DNA from: Photobacterium indicum
Lineage (GTDB): Bacteria > Pseudomonadota > Gammaproteobacteria > Enterobacterales > Vibrionaceae
Length of the DNA: 64,000 nucleotides
Assembly (NCBI RefSeq): GCF_003026215.1
Contig: NZ_PYOC01000002.1
Location: 1-64,000, forward strand
Direction: 5' to 3'
Shown here piece by piece: positions 9,825-18,533 of this stretch (the first letter of the stretch is position 1; each line of letters starts with the position of its first letter). The notes under the pieces were generated by a model that was not told the DNA's origin, ran no database searches, and saw only the letters and a program-made list of their open reading frames with translations. Position numbers and translations under genes: made by a program.

Positions 9825-9860
9825 AAAAGCCACCGAAATTACTCCTCGGTGGCTTTTTTT
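9825..9860 (+). terminator. Rho-independent terminator of the chemoreceptor gene
   Basis: Stem AAAGCCACCGA / TCGGTGGCTTT with a 9-nt loop followed by a run of T, about 40 bp past the stop codon. Confidence 0.92.
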
Positions 9861-10084
9861 GATATTAAATTCAATAACAACGTAACAACACGACCGCAAG
9901 CGCAAGGCGAGTTAGGCTAACAACAAGGATAAAAAAGCAGAAAAAAACGCCACGTCTTGATCTGAAGTGATAAAAACAAGAGCAAGGGCAAATTTACTCG
10001 ATGAAGAATATCTTATGCTACTCATCCCATAAAAGTGAATGATTTAAATTTATGGGCAAGAAGTTATATAATCTCGAGGTAATA

Positions 10085-12022
10085 ATGTTCAGCATCACCA
10101 TAAATGGACAACTGTTTGAGGTCGATAAAAATCAAACCCTACTTACTATCGCCAGACACCATAACATCCATATCCCTTCACTCTGTGATTCAGATACTTA
10201 TGGAAAAAAACACCTCTGTGACCTTTGTGAAATCGAGGTTGATGGTTTTGGTATAAAAAAAGCATGCAAAATAACGCCATTTGATGGCATGTCAGTAATC
10301 ACAGAATCTGAACAGTTATCAAAACGTAGAAAAAAAGCGCTTATTCGAATACTGTCTGAACACAAAGCTGAATACTGCGAAGCTCCTTGTCAAACGGCTT
10401 GCCCTGCAGGTGTCGACATTCAATCTTATCTTTATCATATTTCGAAAAATGATCACAAGAAAGCAATAGAAGTCATTAAACAGACATTACCTATGCCATT
10501 ATCAATTGGTCGAGTATGCCCTGCATTTTGTGAAGCCGGCTGCCAACGTCGATTAATTGATGAACCACTTGCAATCCGTCAATTGAAACGACATACCGCT
10601 GACATCGATCTTGCTGCTCTAGAGTCTTATGTTCCAGCTCGAAAACCTCATAAAGATAAATCCATCGCTATTATCGGTAGTGGTCCTGGTGGACTAACCT
10701 GCGGCTACTACCTTAGCAATGAGGGTTATGATGTTACCGTGTTTGAAGCAATGCCCAATCCCGGAGGCTGGCTTCGTTACGGCATTCCTGAATACCGTTT
10801 ACCCAAAGCTATTCTTGATAAAGAAATTGAAATAATGTGTCGAAACGGTATGGAGATTAAAACCTCCTGTAAACTTGGTGAAGAACTTACTTTATCTGAA
10901 CTAAGCGAGAAGTATGATGCTGTCTGTATGGCAGTAGGCGCATCAAAAGCCGTTGGTATGGGCTACCCAGGTAGTGATTTAAAAGGGTGTTACCTTGGGG
11001 TTGATTACCTCAAAGATTTTGTAACAGAACAACAATGCATAACTGGGAAAAAAGTAGCAGTAATCGGTGGTGGAAATACCGCAATTGACTGCGCTCGTAC
11101 TGCTGTAAGAGCAGGAGCTGATACGACGCTGATCTATCGCCGTACTCGAGCAGAGATGCCAGCAGAAGCCTATGAAGTTGATGAAGCCGAAAAGGAAGGC
11201 GTCAAGTTTAGCTTTTTGACTAATCCTGTAGAAAATATTGGCGATGAACACAACAGGGTAAATAAGGTCTGCCTAGAAAAAATGGCGCTTGGCACACCTG
11301 ACTCATCAGGACGTTCACGTCCAGAACCAACTGGCGAATATATTACCCAGGAGTTTGATACTGTTATTGCTGCCGTGTCACAAGCCCCAGACCTCAGTTT
11401 TCTTGATAACGACAATATCGACATACCATTAACCCGCTGGAATACTATCGATTGCGATGAAACAACAATGCACAGTGGTGTCCGTAATATATTTGGTATT
11501 GGTGATTTTCGCCGTGGTCCTGCCACTGCGGTAGAAGCGGTGGCTGACGGTAGAGTCGCAGCTAAAGCAATTGATTGTTACTTGAATAGCAATATGAAAA
11601 GTCTGCAAAGCAACTCATTCAACTTTAGCAATAACTCAAAAATGCAGTTTGTTAATCCGTCACATTTAACGAACGTAACACAAGTCATGAGATCTCTAGC
11701 TCGAGGACAGACATCAGAACAAAAAGAACTCAACTTTTCTGATGCCATGAAACATATATTACGAGTGACAATGCCTGAACTAACCGTTGAGCAGCGACGA
11801 TTAAATTTTAGTGAAGTCGAAACAGGGTTTACAAATCAATCAGCTATAACTGAAGCCAAACGTTGTCTTGAATGTGGCTGTCAACTCAGAAATAAATGCG
11901 ATCTGCGAGATTGCGCATCAGAATATAGAATAGATGCCTCTGAGCTCACAGCTATCAACGGGCATAAAGCAGCCAATAGTTATTTTTCAAATAATACAAT
12001 ACCACTCTATATGACAAAGTAA
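10085..12022 (+). CDS. NAD(P)-dependent flavoprotein with N-terminal NuoG-type [2Fe-2S] domain
   Basis: A 645-residue oxidoreductase. Start ATG 10085 is preceded by GAGG at suitable spacing; an in-frame ATG 33 bp upstream has none. Residues 1-80 form a plant-type/NuoG-like ferredoxin domain with Cys34, 45, 48 and 61. Residues about 95-180 match the helical Fe-S domain of glutamate synthase small subunit and NfnB/SudA (EAPCQTACPAGVDIQSYL, GRVCPAFCEAGCQR). FAD-binding GSGPGG is near 198 and NAD(P)-binding GGGNTA near 326. A Cys-rich tail (CLECGCQLRNKCDLRDC, about 594-610) could hold another cluster. The family moves electrons between NAD(P)H and ferredoxin-like partners; here no formate dehydrogenase, hydrogenase or GltB gene is adjacent, so the partner is unknown. 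Not gltD itself: the N-terminal domain is extra. Confidence 0.82.
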   Translation: MFSITINGQLFEVDKNQTLLTIARHHNIHIPSLCDSDTYGKKHLCDLCEIEVDGFGIKKACKITPFDGMSVITESEQLSKRRKKALIRILSEHKAEYCEAPCQTACPAGVDIQSYLYHISKNDHKKAIEVIKQTLPMPLSIGRVCPAFCEAGCQRRLIDEPLAIRQLKRHTADIDLAALESYVPARKPHKDKSIAIIGSGPGGLTCGYYLSNEGYDVTVFEAMPNPGGWLRYGIPEYRLPKAILDKEIEIMCRNGMEIKTSCKLGEELTLSELSEKYDAVCMAVGASKAVGMGYPGSDLKGCYLGVDYLKDFVTEQQCITGKKVAVIGGGNTAIDCARTAVRAGADTTLIYRRTRAEMPAEAYEVDEAEKEGVKFSFLTNPVENIGDEHNRVNKVCLEKMALGTPDSSGRSRPEPTGEYITQEFDTVIAAVSQAPDLSFLDNDNIDIPLTRWNTIDCDETTMHSGVRNIFGIGDFRRGPATAVEAVADGRVAAKAIDCYLNSNMKSLQSNSFNFSNNSKMQFVNPSHLTNVTQVMRSLARGQTSEQKELNFSDAMKHILRVTMPELTVEQRRLNFSEVETGFTNQSAITEAKRCLECGCQLRNKCDLRDCASEYRIDASELTAINGHKAANSYFSNNTIPLYMTK

Positions 12023-12030
12023 TTACTATA

Positions 12031-12060
12031 TATACCCAAGTCACCTCAAGATGCTCGTTT
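12031..12060. repeat. Dispersed repeat, copy 1 (TACCCAAG...CCTCAAGATGC type)
   Basis: Contains AAGTCACCTCAAGATGCTCG, which is also present at 26230-26252 (23-nt identity). Located 9 bp after the flavoprotein stop codon. Confidence 0.7.
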
Positions 12061-12085
12061 CAGGAGGACAAAAACAACAAGAAAA

Positions 12086-12113
12086 AACCTGATTATACTA
12101 CCGTAATCAGGTT
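12086..12113. terminator. Bidirectional terminator between convergent genes
   Basis: Perfect 10-bp stem AACCTGATTA / TAATCAGGTT, loop 8 nt. On the minus strand it is followed by six T, so it best serves the small gene at 12150; it is also placed to stop the flavoprotein transcript. Confidence 0.85.
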
Positions 12114-12149
12114 CACATTTTTATGTCGGAACAGCTTCAAATATGCTAA

Positions 12150-12494
12150 CTAGTGTTTGAAAGTATTCGTTTCAGTTTCGCTAGTGGCAGTAAGATCGCC
12201 TGCCGGATTAATGAGGTGAGGTAAAATCTGAGGTAAATTTAGCTCGATATCTTTATCTTCTACTGAATTAATGACCTCGTTATACCAACCAAGCAAGCCT
12301 AGTACAGCATAGCCAATCGCATCATCACTTTCGCGGTGCTCAATAATTATCTGTAGAAACCGTAAGATAGCCTTATCATTTGATTTAGCTTGCTTTAAGG
12401 TTTCTTGAAAGATATCTGTTGCCTCAGCAATTAAACCTTCATATTCAGTATCAATCGCAACTTTAAAAGACCCACCATCAACGGAAATTTTCAT
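12150..12494 (-). CDS. Small hypothetical protein
   Basis: A 114-residue acidic soluble protein that I do not recognise. Residues 15-90 look helical (EATDIFQETLKQAKSNDKAI, DDAIGYAVLGLLGWYNEVIN); there is no signal peptide, membrane helix or metal motif. It has its own terminator and lies between the convergent flavoprotein gene and the divergent selO. The ribosome site is weak. Coding potential is supported by the clean separate position, good length and a downstream terminator. Confidence 0.6.
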   Translation of the reverse strand: MKISVDGGSFKVAIDTEYEGLIAEATDIFQETLKQAKSNDKAILRFLQIIIEHRESDDAIGYAVLGLLGWYNEVINSVEDKDIELNLPQILPHLINPAGDLTATSETETNTFKH

Positions 12495-12746
12495 ATCAAT
12501 TCAGCCTACTATTCTAATTGAGAGGAATATTATCGAATAAACTACAACTTGTCGCTAAATGCCCTCTAAAACACTCTTTAAATGGTTAGACCTAAGTCAA
12601 TAATGAAGAAAATCATGTCTAGATAGGCTTCGTTCTTACTTAGCTTGTAATACCCCTACTTTTTGTCTCTTGTTACTCAGCATTAACTTGTTACTCTTTA
12701 AGGAGAGTTACTCGACACCATCATGCTTTTGATAAGTGAGCAGTCA

Positions 12747-14276
12747 ATGAAGACCCTGTCCCAACTTGTGTTCAACAATACTTACAGTGAATTACCAACG
12801 ACCTTTGGTACAGCTGTAACACCTCAGCCGCTATCTGACCCTTTTTTGGTTAGCGTTAATCCACAAGTTGCTGAAATGCTAGAGCTAGATCCCCAAGAAA
12901 CACAAACAAACTTCTTTGTTGACGTATTTACTGGCAATGAAGAGTTGGCAGGCACAGCGCCGCTAGCAATGAAATATACAGGGCATCAGTTTGGACATTA
13001 CAATCCTGACCTTGGGGATGGTCGTGGCTTGTTGTTGGGTGAAATATTAACATCAACAAATGCTAAATGGGATATTCACTTAAAAGGCTCAGGTAAAACG
13101 CCCTACTCTCGCCAAGGTGATGGTCGTGCAGTATTGCGTTCGAGTATTCGCGAATACTTAGGCAGTGCAGCACTTAACGGGCTGGGCATTAAAACCACTC
13201 ACGCGTTGGCACTGTTAGGCAGTACAACGCTGGTTTCTCGCGAGAAAATGGAACGTGGTGCTACCTTAATTCGTGTGGCTGAAAGCCATTTACGTTTTGG
13301 TCATTTCGAGTATTTTTTTTATACCCACCAGCACAGCGAACTTAAACTGCTTGCAGACTATTTAATAAAGCATCACTTTCCCGATTTACTTACTACTGAA
13401 AGTGAGCAAAAAGATAAACAAACTGCATCACCTAATCAGCACAATAATATCTATGCCAGCATGTTGACGCGTATTGTGGAATTAACAGCCCAGTTAATTG
13501 CAGGGTGGCAGTCGGTCGGCTTTGCACACGGTGTAATGAATACAGACAACATGTCGGTATTAGGGCTCACTTTTGATTATGGCCCTTTTGGTTTCCTTGA
13601 TGATTATAATCCCGGCTACATTTGTAACCATTCCGATTACAGTGGTCGCTACGCGTTTAATCAACAGCCTTCCATTGCTTTATGGAACTTGTCAGCATTG
13701 GGTTATGCACTCACACCGTTGATTGACAAGGAAGATGTTGATGCAATATTGAATCGTTATCACCTCACACTACAGCGTGATTACAGCGCAAGAATGCGTA
13801 ATAAATTAGGATTAATCGAAAAACGAGAAGAAGATACCGTGCTCTTTTCGAGTCTGTTTGAGCTACTTCAATCACAAATGGTGGATTACACACTTTTCTT
13901 CAGAACACTATCGAGTATTTCAGCTACTGATTTATCTATGAGTGCATTACCTAATAGCATTGAACGTTTTGAAGATTTATTCTCGTGTATCCAACCACTA
14001 GAAACATGGCTTAAGGCATATGCTGTTCGTCTGAACTTTGAAAAAGACGGTGATGAATCACGGTTAGAATGGATGAAACAACATAATCCAAAGTACATAT
14101 TACGAAACTACCTTGCTCAACAAGCTATTGATAAAGCGGAAGATGGTGATTTCACCATGATAGATGAGTTAGTACAGGTGCTATCATCTCCCTTCGATGA
14201 ACACCCAGAATTTAATCAATTTGCAGATAAACCGCCATACTGGGGGAAAAAACTGGAGATTAGCTGCTCGTCCTAA
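12747..14276 (+). CDS. selO: SelO/YdiU protein adenylyltransferase (Cys form)
   Basis: About 509 residues from ATG 12747 (GTGAG 6 nt upstream); ATG 12723 would add eight residues but its GGAG is 17 nt away. SelO is a pseudokinase-fold enzyme that transfers AMP from ATP to Ser/Thr/Tyr of target proteins, linked to redox homeostasis. Conserved blocks are plain: YTGHQFGHYNPDLGDGRG, LKGSGKTPYSRQGDGRAVLR, FAHGVMNTDNMS (metal and catalytic Asn/Asp) and DYGPFGFLDDYNPGYICNH. The protein ends EISCSS: Cys stands where eukaryotic SelO has selenocysteine, as in E. coli. A stretch around residues 205-235 (LTTESEQKDKQTASPNQHNN) is a local insert relative to E. coli YdiU. Confidence 0.95.
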   Translation: MKTLSQLVFNNTYSELPTTFGTAVTPQPLSDPFLVSVNPQVAEMLELDPQETQTNFFVDVFTGNEELAGTAPLAMKYTGHQFGHYNPDLGDGRGLLLGEILTSTNAKWDIHLKGSGKTPYSRQGDGRAVLRSSIREYLGSAALNGLGIKTTHALALLGSTTLVSREKMERGATLIRVAESHLRFGHFEYFFYTHQHSELKLLADYLIKHHFPDLLTTESEQKDKQTASPNQHNNIYASMLTRIVELTAQLIAGWQSVGFAHGVMNTDNMSVLGLTFDYGPFGFLDDYNPGYICNHSDYSGRYAFNQQPSIALWNLSALGYALTPLIDKEDVDAILNRYHLTLQRDYSARMRNKLGLIEKREEDTVLFSSLFELLQSQMVDYTLFFRTLSSISATDLSMSALPNSIERFEDLFSCIQPLETWLKAYAVRLNFEKDGDESRLEWMKQHNPKYILRNYLAQQAIDKAEDGDFTMIDELVQVLSSPFDEHPEFNQFADKPPYWGKKLEISCSS

Positions 14277-14541
14277 CACTTACACACAGAACAATAACGT
14301 TTTCTGTCACAGTTAGTAACCATGAAATCACTGTATGTAATGGTTACTAACATAAGAATCACTAGCTAAATGATTTATGTGCGACATGCTTCACGCTTCA
14401 TTAATTCCCTCGCGTAAAAATGAAAATTATTGCTACCGCTCTATTTACAACAATTCCCTGCCTGTTAAATTCCCTACCCAATTTGAAAAACGTCACAAAA
14501 CAACATTGTTGATGTTAAATACGAATCAATAAGTAAATACT

Positions 14542-15558
14542 ATGAAACAAATATCTAGTTTTGAATGGGGGCGAATAATTGCCCTATTTGCCGTTATCGT
14601 CATTCATGCAAAGCCATTCATGACAATGCCAATCATAGATGATTTACCATGGGTCGGTTTACTCGCTAACCAGACAAGTCGGTTTGCTGTGCCTTTGTTT
14701 TTCATTTTAGCGGGTTTTCTTGTTCAACCTCGATTAATAGCAGCCCCTTTTCAAGCGCTTAAGCACTACAGTTTTCCGTTACTCAAAGTGTGGGCGGCAT
14801 GGAGTATTATTTATCTACTAACCCCATTTAACTTACAAGCGGTAGCAGAAAAAGGGTATTTAGCCGAACGTACAGGCTATTGGAATTACTTAATGCAGAA
14901 CCCTTTAAACACGCTTTTTGAAGGTGGTTTAGTGCATTTATGGTACATTCCAGCATTACTAAGTGCCGTAGCAATACTGGCAACGTTGATCTCTATTAAA
15001 CAAGAAAAGTATATTCTTCCTATAGCCTTATCGCTTTATGTCTTCGGGCTAATTGCTGGCAGTTATCAGCCAATTTTTGAGGTTGAATCGCCTTTATTAA
15101 CGCGTAATGGTCCTTTCTTTAGTACCTTAATTGTTGCGCTTGGTTTTGAAATTCGTCGACGTAAACTGACAATCTCGCAGCCTATCGCTCTGTCGCTGTT
15201 ATTAGGGGGAATGTCACTGCACTTAGCTGAAGCATATTTCTTTATGTCAAGAGGGATAGATTTTAATATTCATGACTTCTTAGTCGGTACACCAATTTGG
15301 GTGTTAGGTATCTTCTTTTTGCTTCAAGCTAACCCGACATTTGGCGACTGCCCACGCGTATCTCGTTGGAGTAAAGATGTACTAGGGGTGTATTTATGCC
15401 ACCTATTAGTCATTATTTATATTTTGAACATTACGCGTATGCTCAACATCGATGATCTAATAAGGGATCTCACTATCATCCCTCTTACTTTTATCTTCTC
15501 GATGGCATTAATATGGTTGATTGAGCTAACGCCACTTAAACGTGTATTGCTACGTTAA
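14542..15558 (+). CDS. Integral membrane acyltransferase (acyltransferase-3 family, WecH-like)
   Basis: A 338-residue inner-membrane protein with about ten hydrophobic helices. The start MKQISSFEWGRIIALFAVIVIHAKPF carries the family signature of an Arg and a His in the first helix (R12, H23 region), which in acyltransferase-3 proteins is thought to take part in transferring acetyl or other acyl groups to extracytoplasmic sugars. E. coli WecH (O-acetylation of enterobacterial common antigen) is the nearest type I can name; OafA-like function is the alternative. No polysaccharide genes are next to it, so the acceptor is unknown. Followed by a strong terminator. Confidence 0.8.
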   Translation: MKQISSFEWGRIIALFAVIVIHAKPFMTMPIIDDLPWVGLLANQTSRFAVPLFFILAGFLVQPRLIAAPFQALKHYSFPLLKVWAAWSIIYLLTPFNLQAVAEKGYLAERTGYWNYLMQNPLNTLFEGGLVHLWYIPALLSAVAILATLISIKQEKYILPIALSLYVFGLIAGSYQPIFEVESPLLTRNGPFFSTLIVALGFEIRRRKLTISQPIALSLLLGGMSLHLAEAYFFMSRGIDFNIHDFLVGTPIWVLGIFFLLQANPTFGDCPRVSRWSKDVLGVYLCHLLVIIYILNITRMLNIDDLIRDLTIIPLTFIFSMALIWLIELTPLKRVLLR

Positions 15559-15587
15559 CGATTAATCCCGTCTTTCTCTCTATACAT

Positions 15588-15639
15588 AAAAACGGCATCT
15601 TGCTTTTACTACACTAAAAGCTTTAAAGATGCCGTTTTT
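15588..15639. terminator. Bidirectional terminator between convergent genes
   Basis: Thirteen-bp outer arms AAAAACGGCATCT / AGATGCCGTTTTT with an inner AGCTTTT-type stem, followed by T on both strands; lies between the acyltransferase gene and the convergent gene at 15708. Confidence 0.85.
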
Positions 15640-15707
15640 CTATGTCTATTGATTCGATGTTATGACTTAAGAAGTATTAACTCAGACTTATCGGTTAAAT
15701 CCGCTGA

Positions 15708-16598
15708 TTACTGACAAATAACTGTATCAACATCATGTTCAAGCAACCAACGCTGTAACTTAGGTGCTTGATGAATGAAATGTGTAACGACATCACAAGG
15801 CTTACCTGCATTTGCAGCAGATTTAAGTGCTTGTTGCACCAATGATAAAATCGCTTCATTTTGATCATCATGCAAATAACTCAGTGAAGCATTACTTTGA
15901 TCGAGACCCAAAGCGAATTGACCCAACTGATCAATATCAATCACAATACCGTCAAAGTACTGTAGAAATTTATCGGCTAACAATGCATTAGCTGGTAATT
16001 CACACATAATATGCACTTTCAAACCATCTGCGCCACGGCACAAACCTTGCTCAGCTAATAGATCAATGATGGTTGCAGATTCACTTAACGTACGAACGAA
16101 CGGAATAACCAATTCAATATTGACCATACCTTCAGCATTACGAGCACGTTTAATAATTTCACACTCAAGTTCAAAGCTACCTCGATGCTTCTTCTCTGCA
16201 AAACGAGAAACACCGCGCAAACCAATCACAGGGTTTATTTCTTTATTCTCTAATTCACTGCCCAGTAGCTCACTGCGTGTATGCGAATCTGCCCCTGAAA
16301 GTTTTACCTTTAATGGCTTACCCTTCATTTTTTGAGCTGCGCTAACTAACGCGTTTGTCAATTCAGAGACATAGTATTCCGAAGGTGCGCCATGCTCCCC
16401 CGCAAGTTCAAGTACTTCCTGTTGCTTTTTGTCGTCCAACTGATGTGTATTAACGACCGCATAAGGATGAATACCGATAAGTGACTGACTCAAAGCATCT
16501 AGCGACACTAAGCCAATTGAACAATCCTCATTCGCTAATTGAGCAGTGTTTGTCAGTAACTCTAAATAATTCAGTTCAGCCTGAGTTCTATTTGTCAT
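15708..16598 (-). CDS. Degenerate PEP-synthase C-terminal (PEP-binding) domain protein
   Basis: About 296 residues from ATG 16598 (a TTG at 16613 is less likely). It matches only the C-terminal TIM-barrel of PEP synthase / pyruvate phosphate dikinase: NPVIGLRGVSRF corresponds to the NPMIGWRG block, and GQFALGLDQSNASLSYLHDD to TQLTLGLDRDS and following. Key positions are altered: the SNDLTQ block is DIDQLGQ, and the GICGQ block that supplies the catalytic Cys is DVVTHF. The swivelling phosphohistidine domain and the ATP-grasp domain are absent. It therefore probably cannot make PEP, and may bind PEP or pyruvate or act as a regulator. It is close to and divergent from aroH, an enzyme that uses PEP. 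No frameshift is visible, so it is an intact reduced gene rather than a fresh pseudogene. Confidence 0.75.
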   Translation of the reverse strand: MTNRTQAELNYLELLTNTAQLANEDCSIGLVSLDALSQSLIGIHPYAVVNTHQLDDKKQQEVLELAGEHGAPSEYYVSELTNALVSAAQKMKGKPLKVKLSGADSHTRSELLGSELENKEINPVIGLRGVSRFAEKKHRGSFELECEIIKRARNAEGMVNIELVIPFVRTLSESATIIDLLAEQGLCRGADGLKVHIMCELPANALLADKFLQYFDGIVIDIDQLGQFALGLDQSNASLSYLHDDQNEAILSLVQQALKSAANAGKPCDVVTHFIHQAPKLQRWLLEHDVDTVICQ

Positions 16599-16770
16599 AA
16601 GGCACCAATACAACCATGTTAAAAAGTGCGCGAGGTGTCGTTATCATCCATTGATGACATCGCCCTCATTTAAGAAGCTTAAGTTTATCAAAGCCGTTTA
16701 TAAAACAATGTAAGCACAAAACAGCCCTACCTTGAATGGCACAGCACCATCAAAATAAACCACCAATAAT

Positions 16771-16800
16771 CATGCATTAAACATGCATTAAACATGCAAT
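16771..16800. repeat. Short tandem repeat, 11-bp unit
   Basis: CATGCATTAAA occurs twice in tandem (16771-16781, 16782-16792) and is followed by a partial third unit CATGCAAT. Confidence 0.85.
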
Positions 16801-17117
16801 ATCAACTTTTACCCACCTCCTTTTTCAAGAGGTAAAACATTACCACAGAAGATAGATAAGTGACTGTTAATCATGTTTCATTGCTTTATTCTGACATTAC
16901 TGTTTCATGACTAATGTAGCAAGCCTTTAAAATATTAAATTGCAAAAGTATTCATAAAACAAGAATAAAACAAACCAAATCGCTAGTGCTTATATTTCAT
17001 GTATGTATTCTTCGTATTCATAACGACTAACACATCAATCCATTTGGTCATTTAATGCTCATAATTCACTGTTGGCTAAGAATCCAGCAGGTATAGCTAA
17101 AAAAACGGCATTCAACA

Positions 17118-17165
17118 ATGAAAAATCTAAGCCATATCACAAGTTTGGTTTATTCCTGATGGCTT
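17118..17165 (+). promoter_or_regulatory. Possible leader peptide and stem-loop before aroH
   Basis: ATG at 17118 opens a 13-residue frame (MKNLSHITSLVYS) ending in TGA at 17157. A 7-bp inverted repeat AAGCCAT (17129-17135) / ATGGCTT (17159-17165) spans its stop codon. There are no runs of Trp, Phe or Tyr codons, only one Tyr, so a classical aromatic attenuator is not shown. Weakly supported. Confidence 0.25.
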
Positions 17166-17221
17166 TTGGGCTATCTTAACGCGTCGTTATTTTTTGATAT
17201 ACCAAGGTAGGCAAACGTATT

Positions 17222-18277
17222 ATGCCAATGAAAACTGATGAACTCCGTACCGTTAGCCTAGGGTTAATGCCAACTCCGGCAGAAATTGAAGCAGTCTCTC
17301 CTATTACTGACGAAATTGCAGCGCACGTTGCTGATTCTCGCCGTCAAGTTGAAGACATCCTAACCGGTAAGGATTCTCGACTTTTAGTTGTCGTAGGACC
17401 ATGTTCTGTTCACGATACAGATGCAGCAATGGATTATGCTAAGCGCCTTGTTGCTATTCAGGAACAATACAGAGATGAACTTTGTATTGTTATGCGCACA
17501 TACTTTGAAAAGCCTCGTACCGTTGTAGGCTGGAAAGGGTTAATTTCAGATCCGCATCTTGACGGTAGCTTAGATTTTGTCGCAGGTTTACATAAAGCAC
17601 GTAAATTATTAGTAGATGTAAATGCTTTAGGTCTGGCTACTGCTACTGAATTCCTTGATATGATTACAGGACAGTATCTTGCTGACTTAATCACATGGGG
17701 AGCAATTGGCGCGCGTACAACTGAGTCTCAAATTCACCGTGAAATGGCTTCTGCCCTTTCTTGTCCTGTTGGTTTCAAAAATGGTACTGACGGAAATATC
17801 AAAATAGCCATTGATGCGATTCGTGCAACACGTGAATCTCACCTATTTTGCTCACCAGCGAAAAATGGTCAAATGACAATTTACCGTACCGCTGGTAACC
17901 CACACGGTCATGTAATTTTACGTGGTGGCAAAATGCCAAACTACCACCAAGCTGATGTTGAAACATCATGTAATACACTGGCTGAATTTGATTTACCAAC
18001 ACGCCTTGTTGTTGACTTCAGCCACGGTAATTGCCAAAAGCAACACCGTCGTCAACTTGATGTTGCAGCTGATATCTGTTCTCAAATTCGTGAAGGTAGT
18101 AATTACATCGCAGGTATTATGGCTGAAAGCTTTATTATTGAAGGCAACCAAGCTGTTGTAGCAGGAAAAGAAAAAGAATTGGTATACGGTCAATCCATTA
18201 CAGACCCTTGTGTAAACTGGGCAGATACCGTCACTATGCTAGATATGCTTGCCGACGCGGTCAAAAGCCGTAAATAA
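17222..18277 (+). CDS. aroH: DAHP synthase, AroH-type (first step of aromatic amino-acid synthesis)
   Basis: A 351-residue class-I 3-deoxy-D-arabino-heptulosonate-7-phosphate synthase, condensing PEP with erythrose-4-phosphate. Metal-binding Cys61 is in GPCSVHD; conserved blocks include EKPRTVVGWKGLISDPHLDG, GARTTESQIHREMASALSCP and SFK-type VGFKNGTDGN. It resembles the E. coli Trp-sensitive isozyme AroH more than AroG or AroF: KNGQMTIY and SHGNCQKQHRRQL are AroH-like, where AroG has a different sequence. Length fits the family. Start ATG 17222 follows AAGGTAGG by about 10 nt; ATG 17228 is possible. Monocistronic with its own terminator. Feedback specificity is inferred from similarity only. 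Confidence 0.93.
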   Translation: MPMKTDELRTVSLGLMPTPAEIEAVSPITDEIAAHVADSRRQVEDILTGKDSRLLVVVGPCSVHDTDAAMDYAKRLVAIQEQYRDELCIVMRTYFEKPRTVVGWKGLISDPHLDGSLDFVAGLHKARKLLVDVNALGLATATEFLDMITGQYLADLITWGAIGARTTESQIHREMASALSCPVGFKNGTDGNIKIAIDAIRATRESHLFCSPAKNGQMTIYRTAGNPHGHVILRGGKMPNYHQADVETSCNTLAEFDLPTRLVVDFSHGNCQKQHRRQLDVAADICSQIREGSNYIAGIMAESFIIEGNQAVVAGKEKELVYGQSITDPCVNWADTVTMLDMLADAVKSRK

Positions 18278-18283
18278 AATCAG

Positions 18284-18323
18284 AGAAATAGGTACAGTTA
18301 CTCAAATACTGTACCTATTTTCT
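18284..18323 (+). terminator. Rho-independent terminator of aroH
   Basis: Stem AAATAGGTACAGT / ACTGTACCTATTT, 9-nt loop, then TTCTG; nine bp after the aroH stop. Confidence 0.85.
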
Positions 18324-18533
18324 GTTAAAATACTGCATTGCCAAAGCTAAACCATTAGATTTAGCGACTAAAACCAAACCAAACCAAGGTATAGTGCCAA
18401 CAACACGCCCAATACAAGGCGGTATCTACATTTATCATGACAGTGCATTTTTCATAGAGTGTTATATATACTGTCATTAGGTTGATATACATTGGTTAAC
18501 TAACCCTTTGACATCACAACTAAGGTTGAACAC

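Larger units (their letters stand above)
16599..17221. other. Long divergent intergenic region upstream of aroH
   Basis: About 620 bp between the PEP-synthase-like gene and aroH. It holds an 11-bp tandem repeat (16771-16800), a possible 13-codon leader with a hairpin (17118-17165), and otherwise AT-rich sequence. I found no convincing TrpR or TyrR operator by eye. Confidence 0.55.

Noticed and set aside
12723..14276. Selenocysteine version of SelO
   Set aside because: The C-terminal tripeptide is encoded with an ordinary TGC Cys codon followed by TCG TCC TAA; no in-frame TGA is present.
16599..17221. TrpR or TyrR operator before aroH
   Set aside because: No match to the CTAGTT-type TrpR palindrome or a TyrR box was found by eye.
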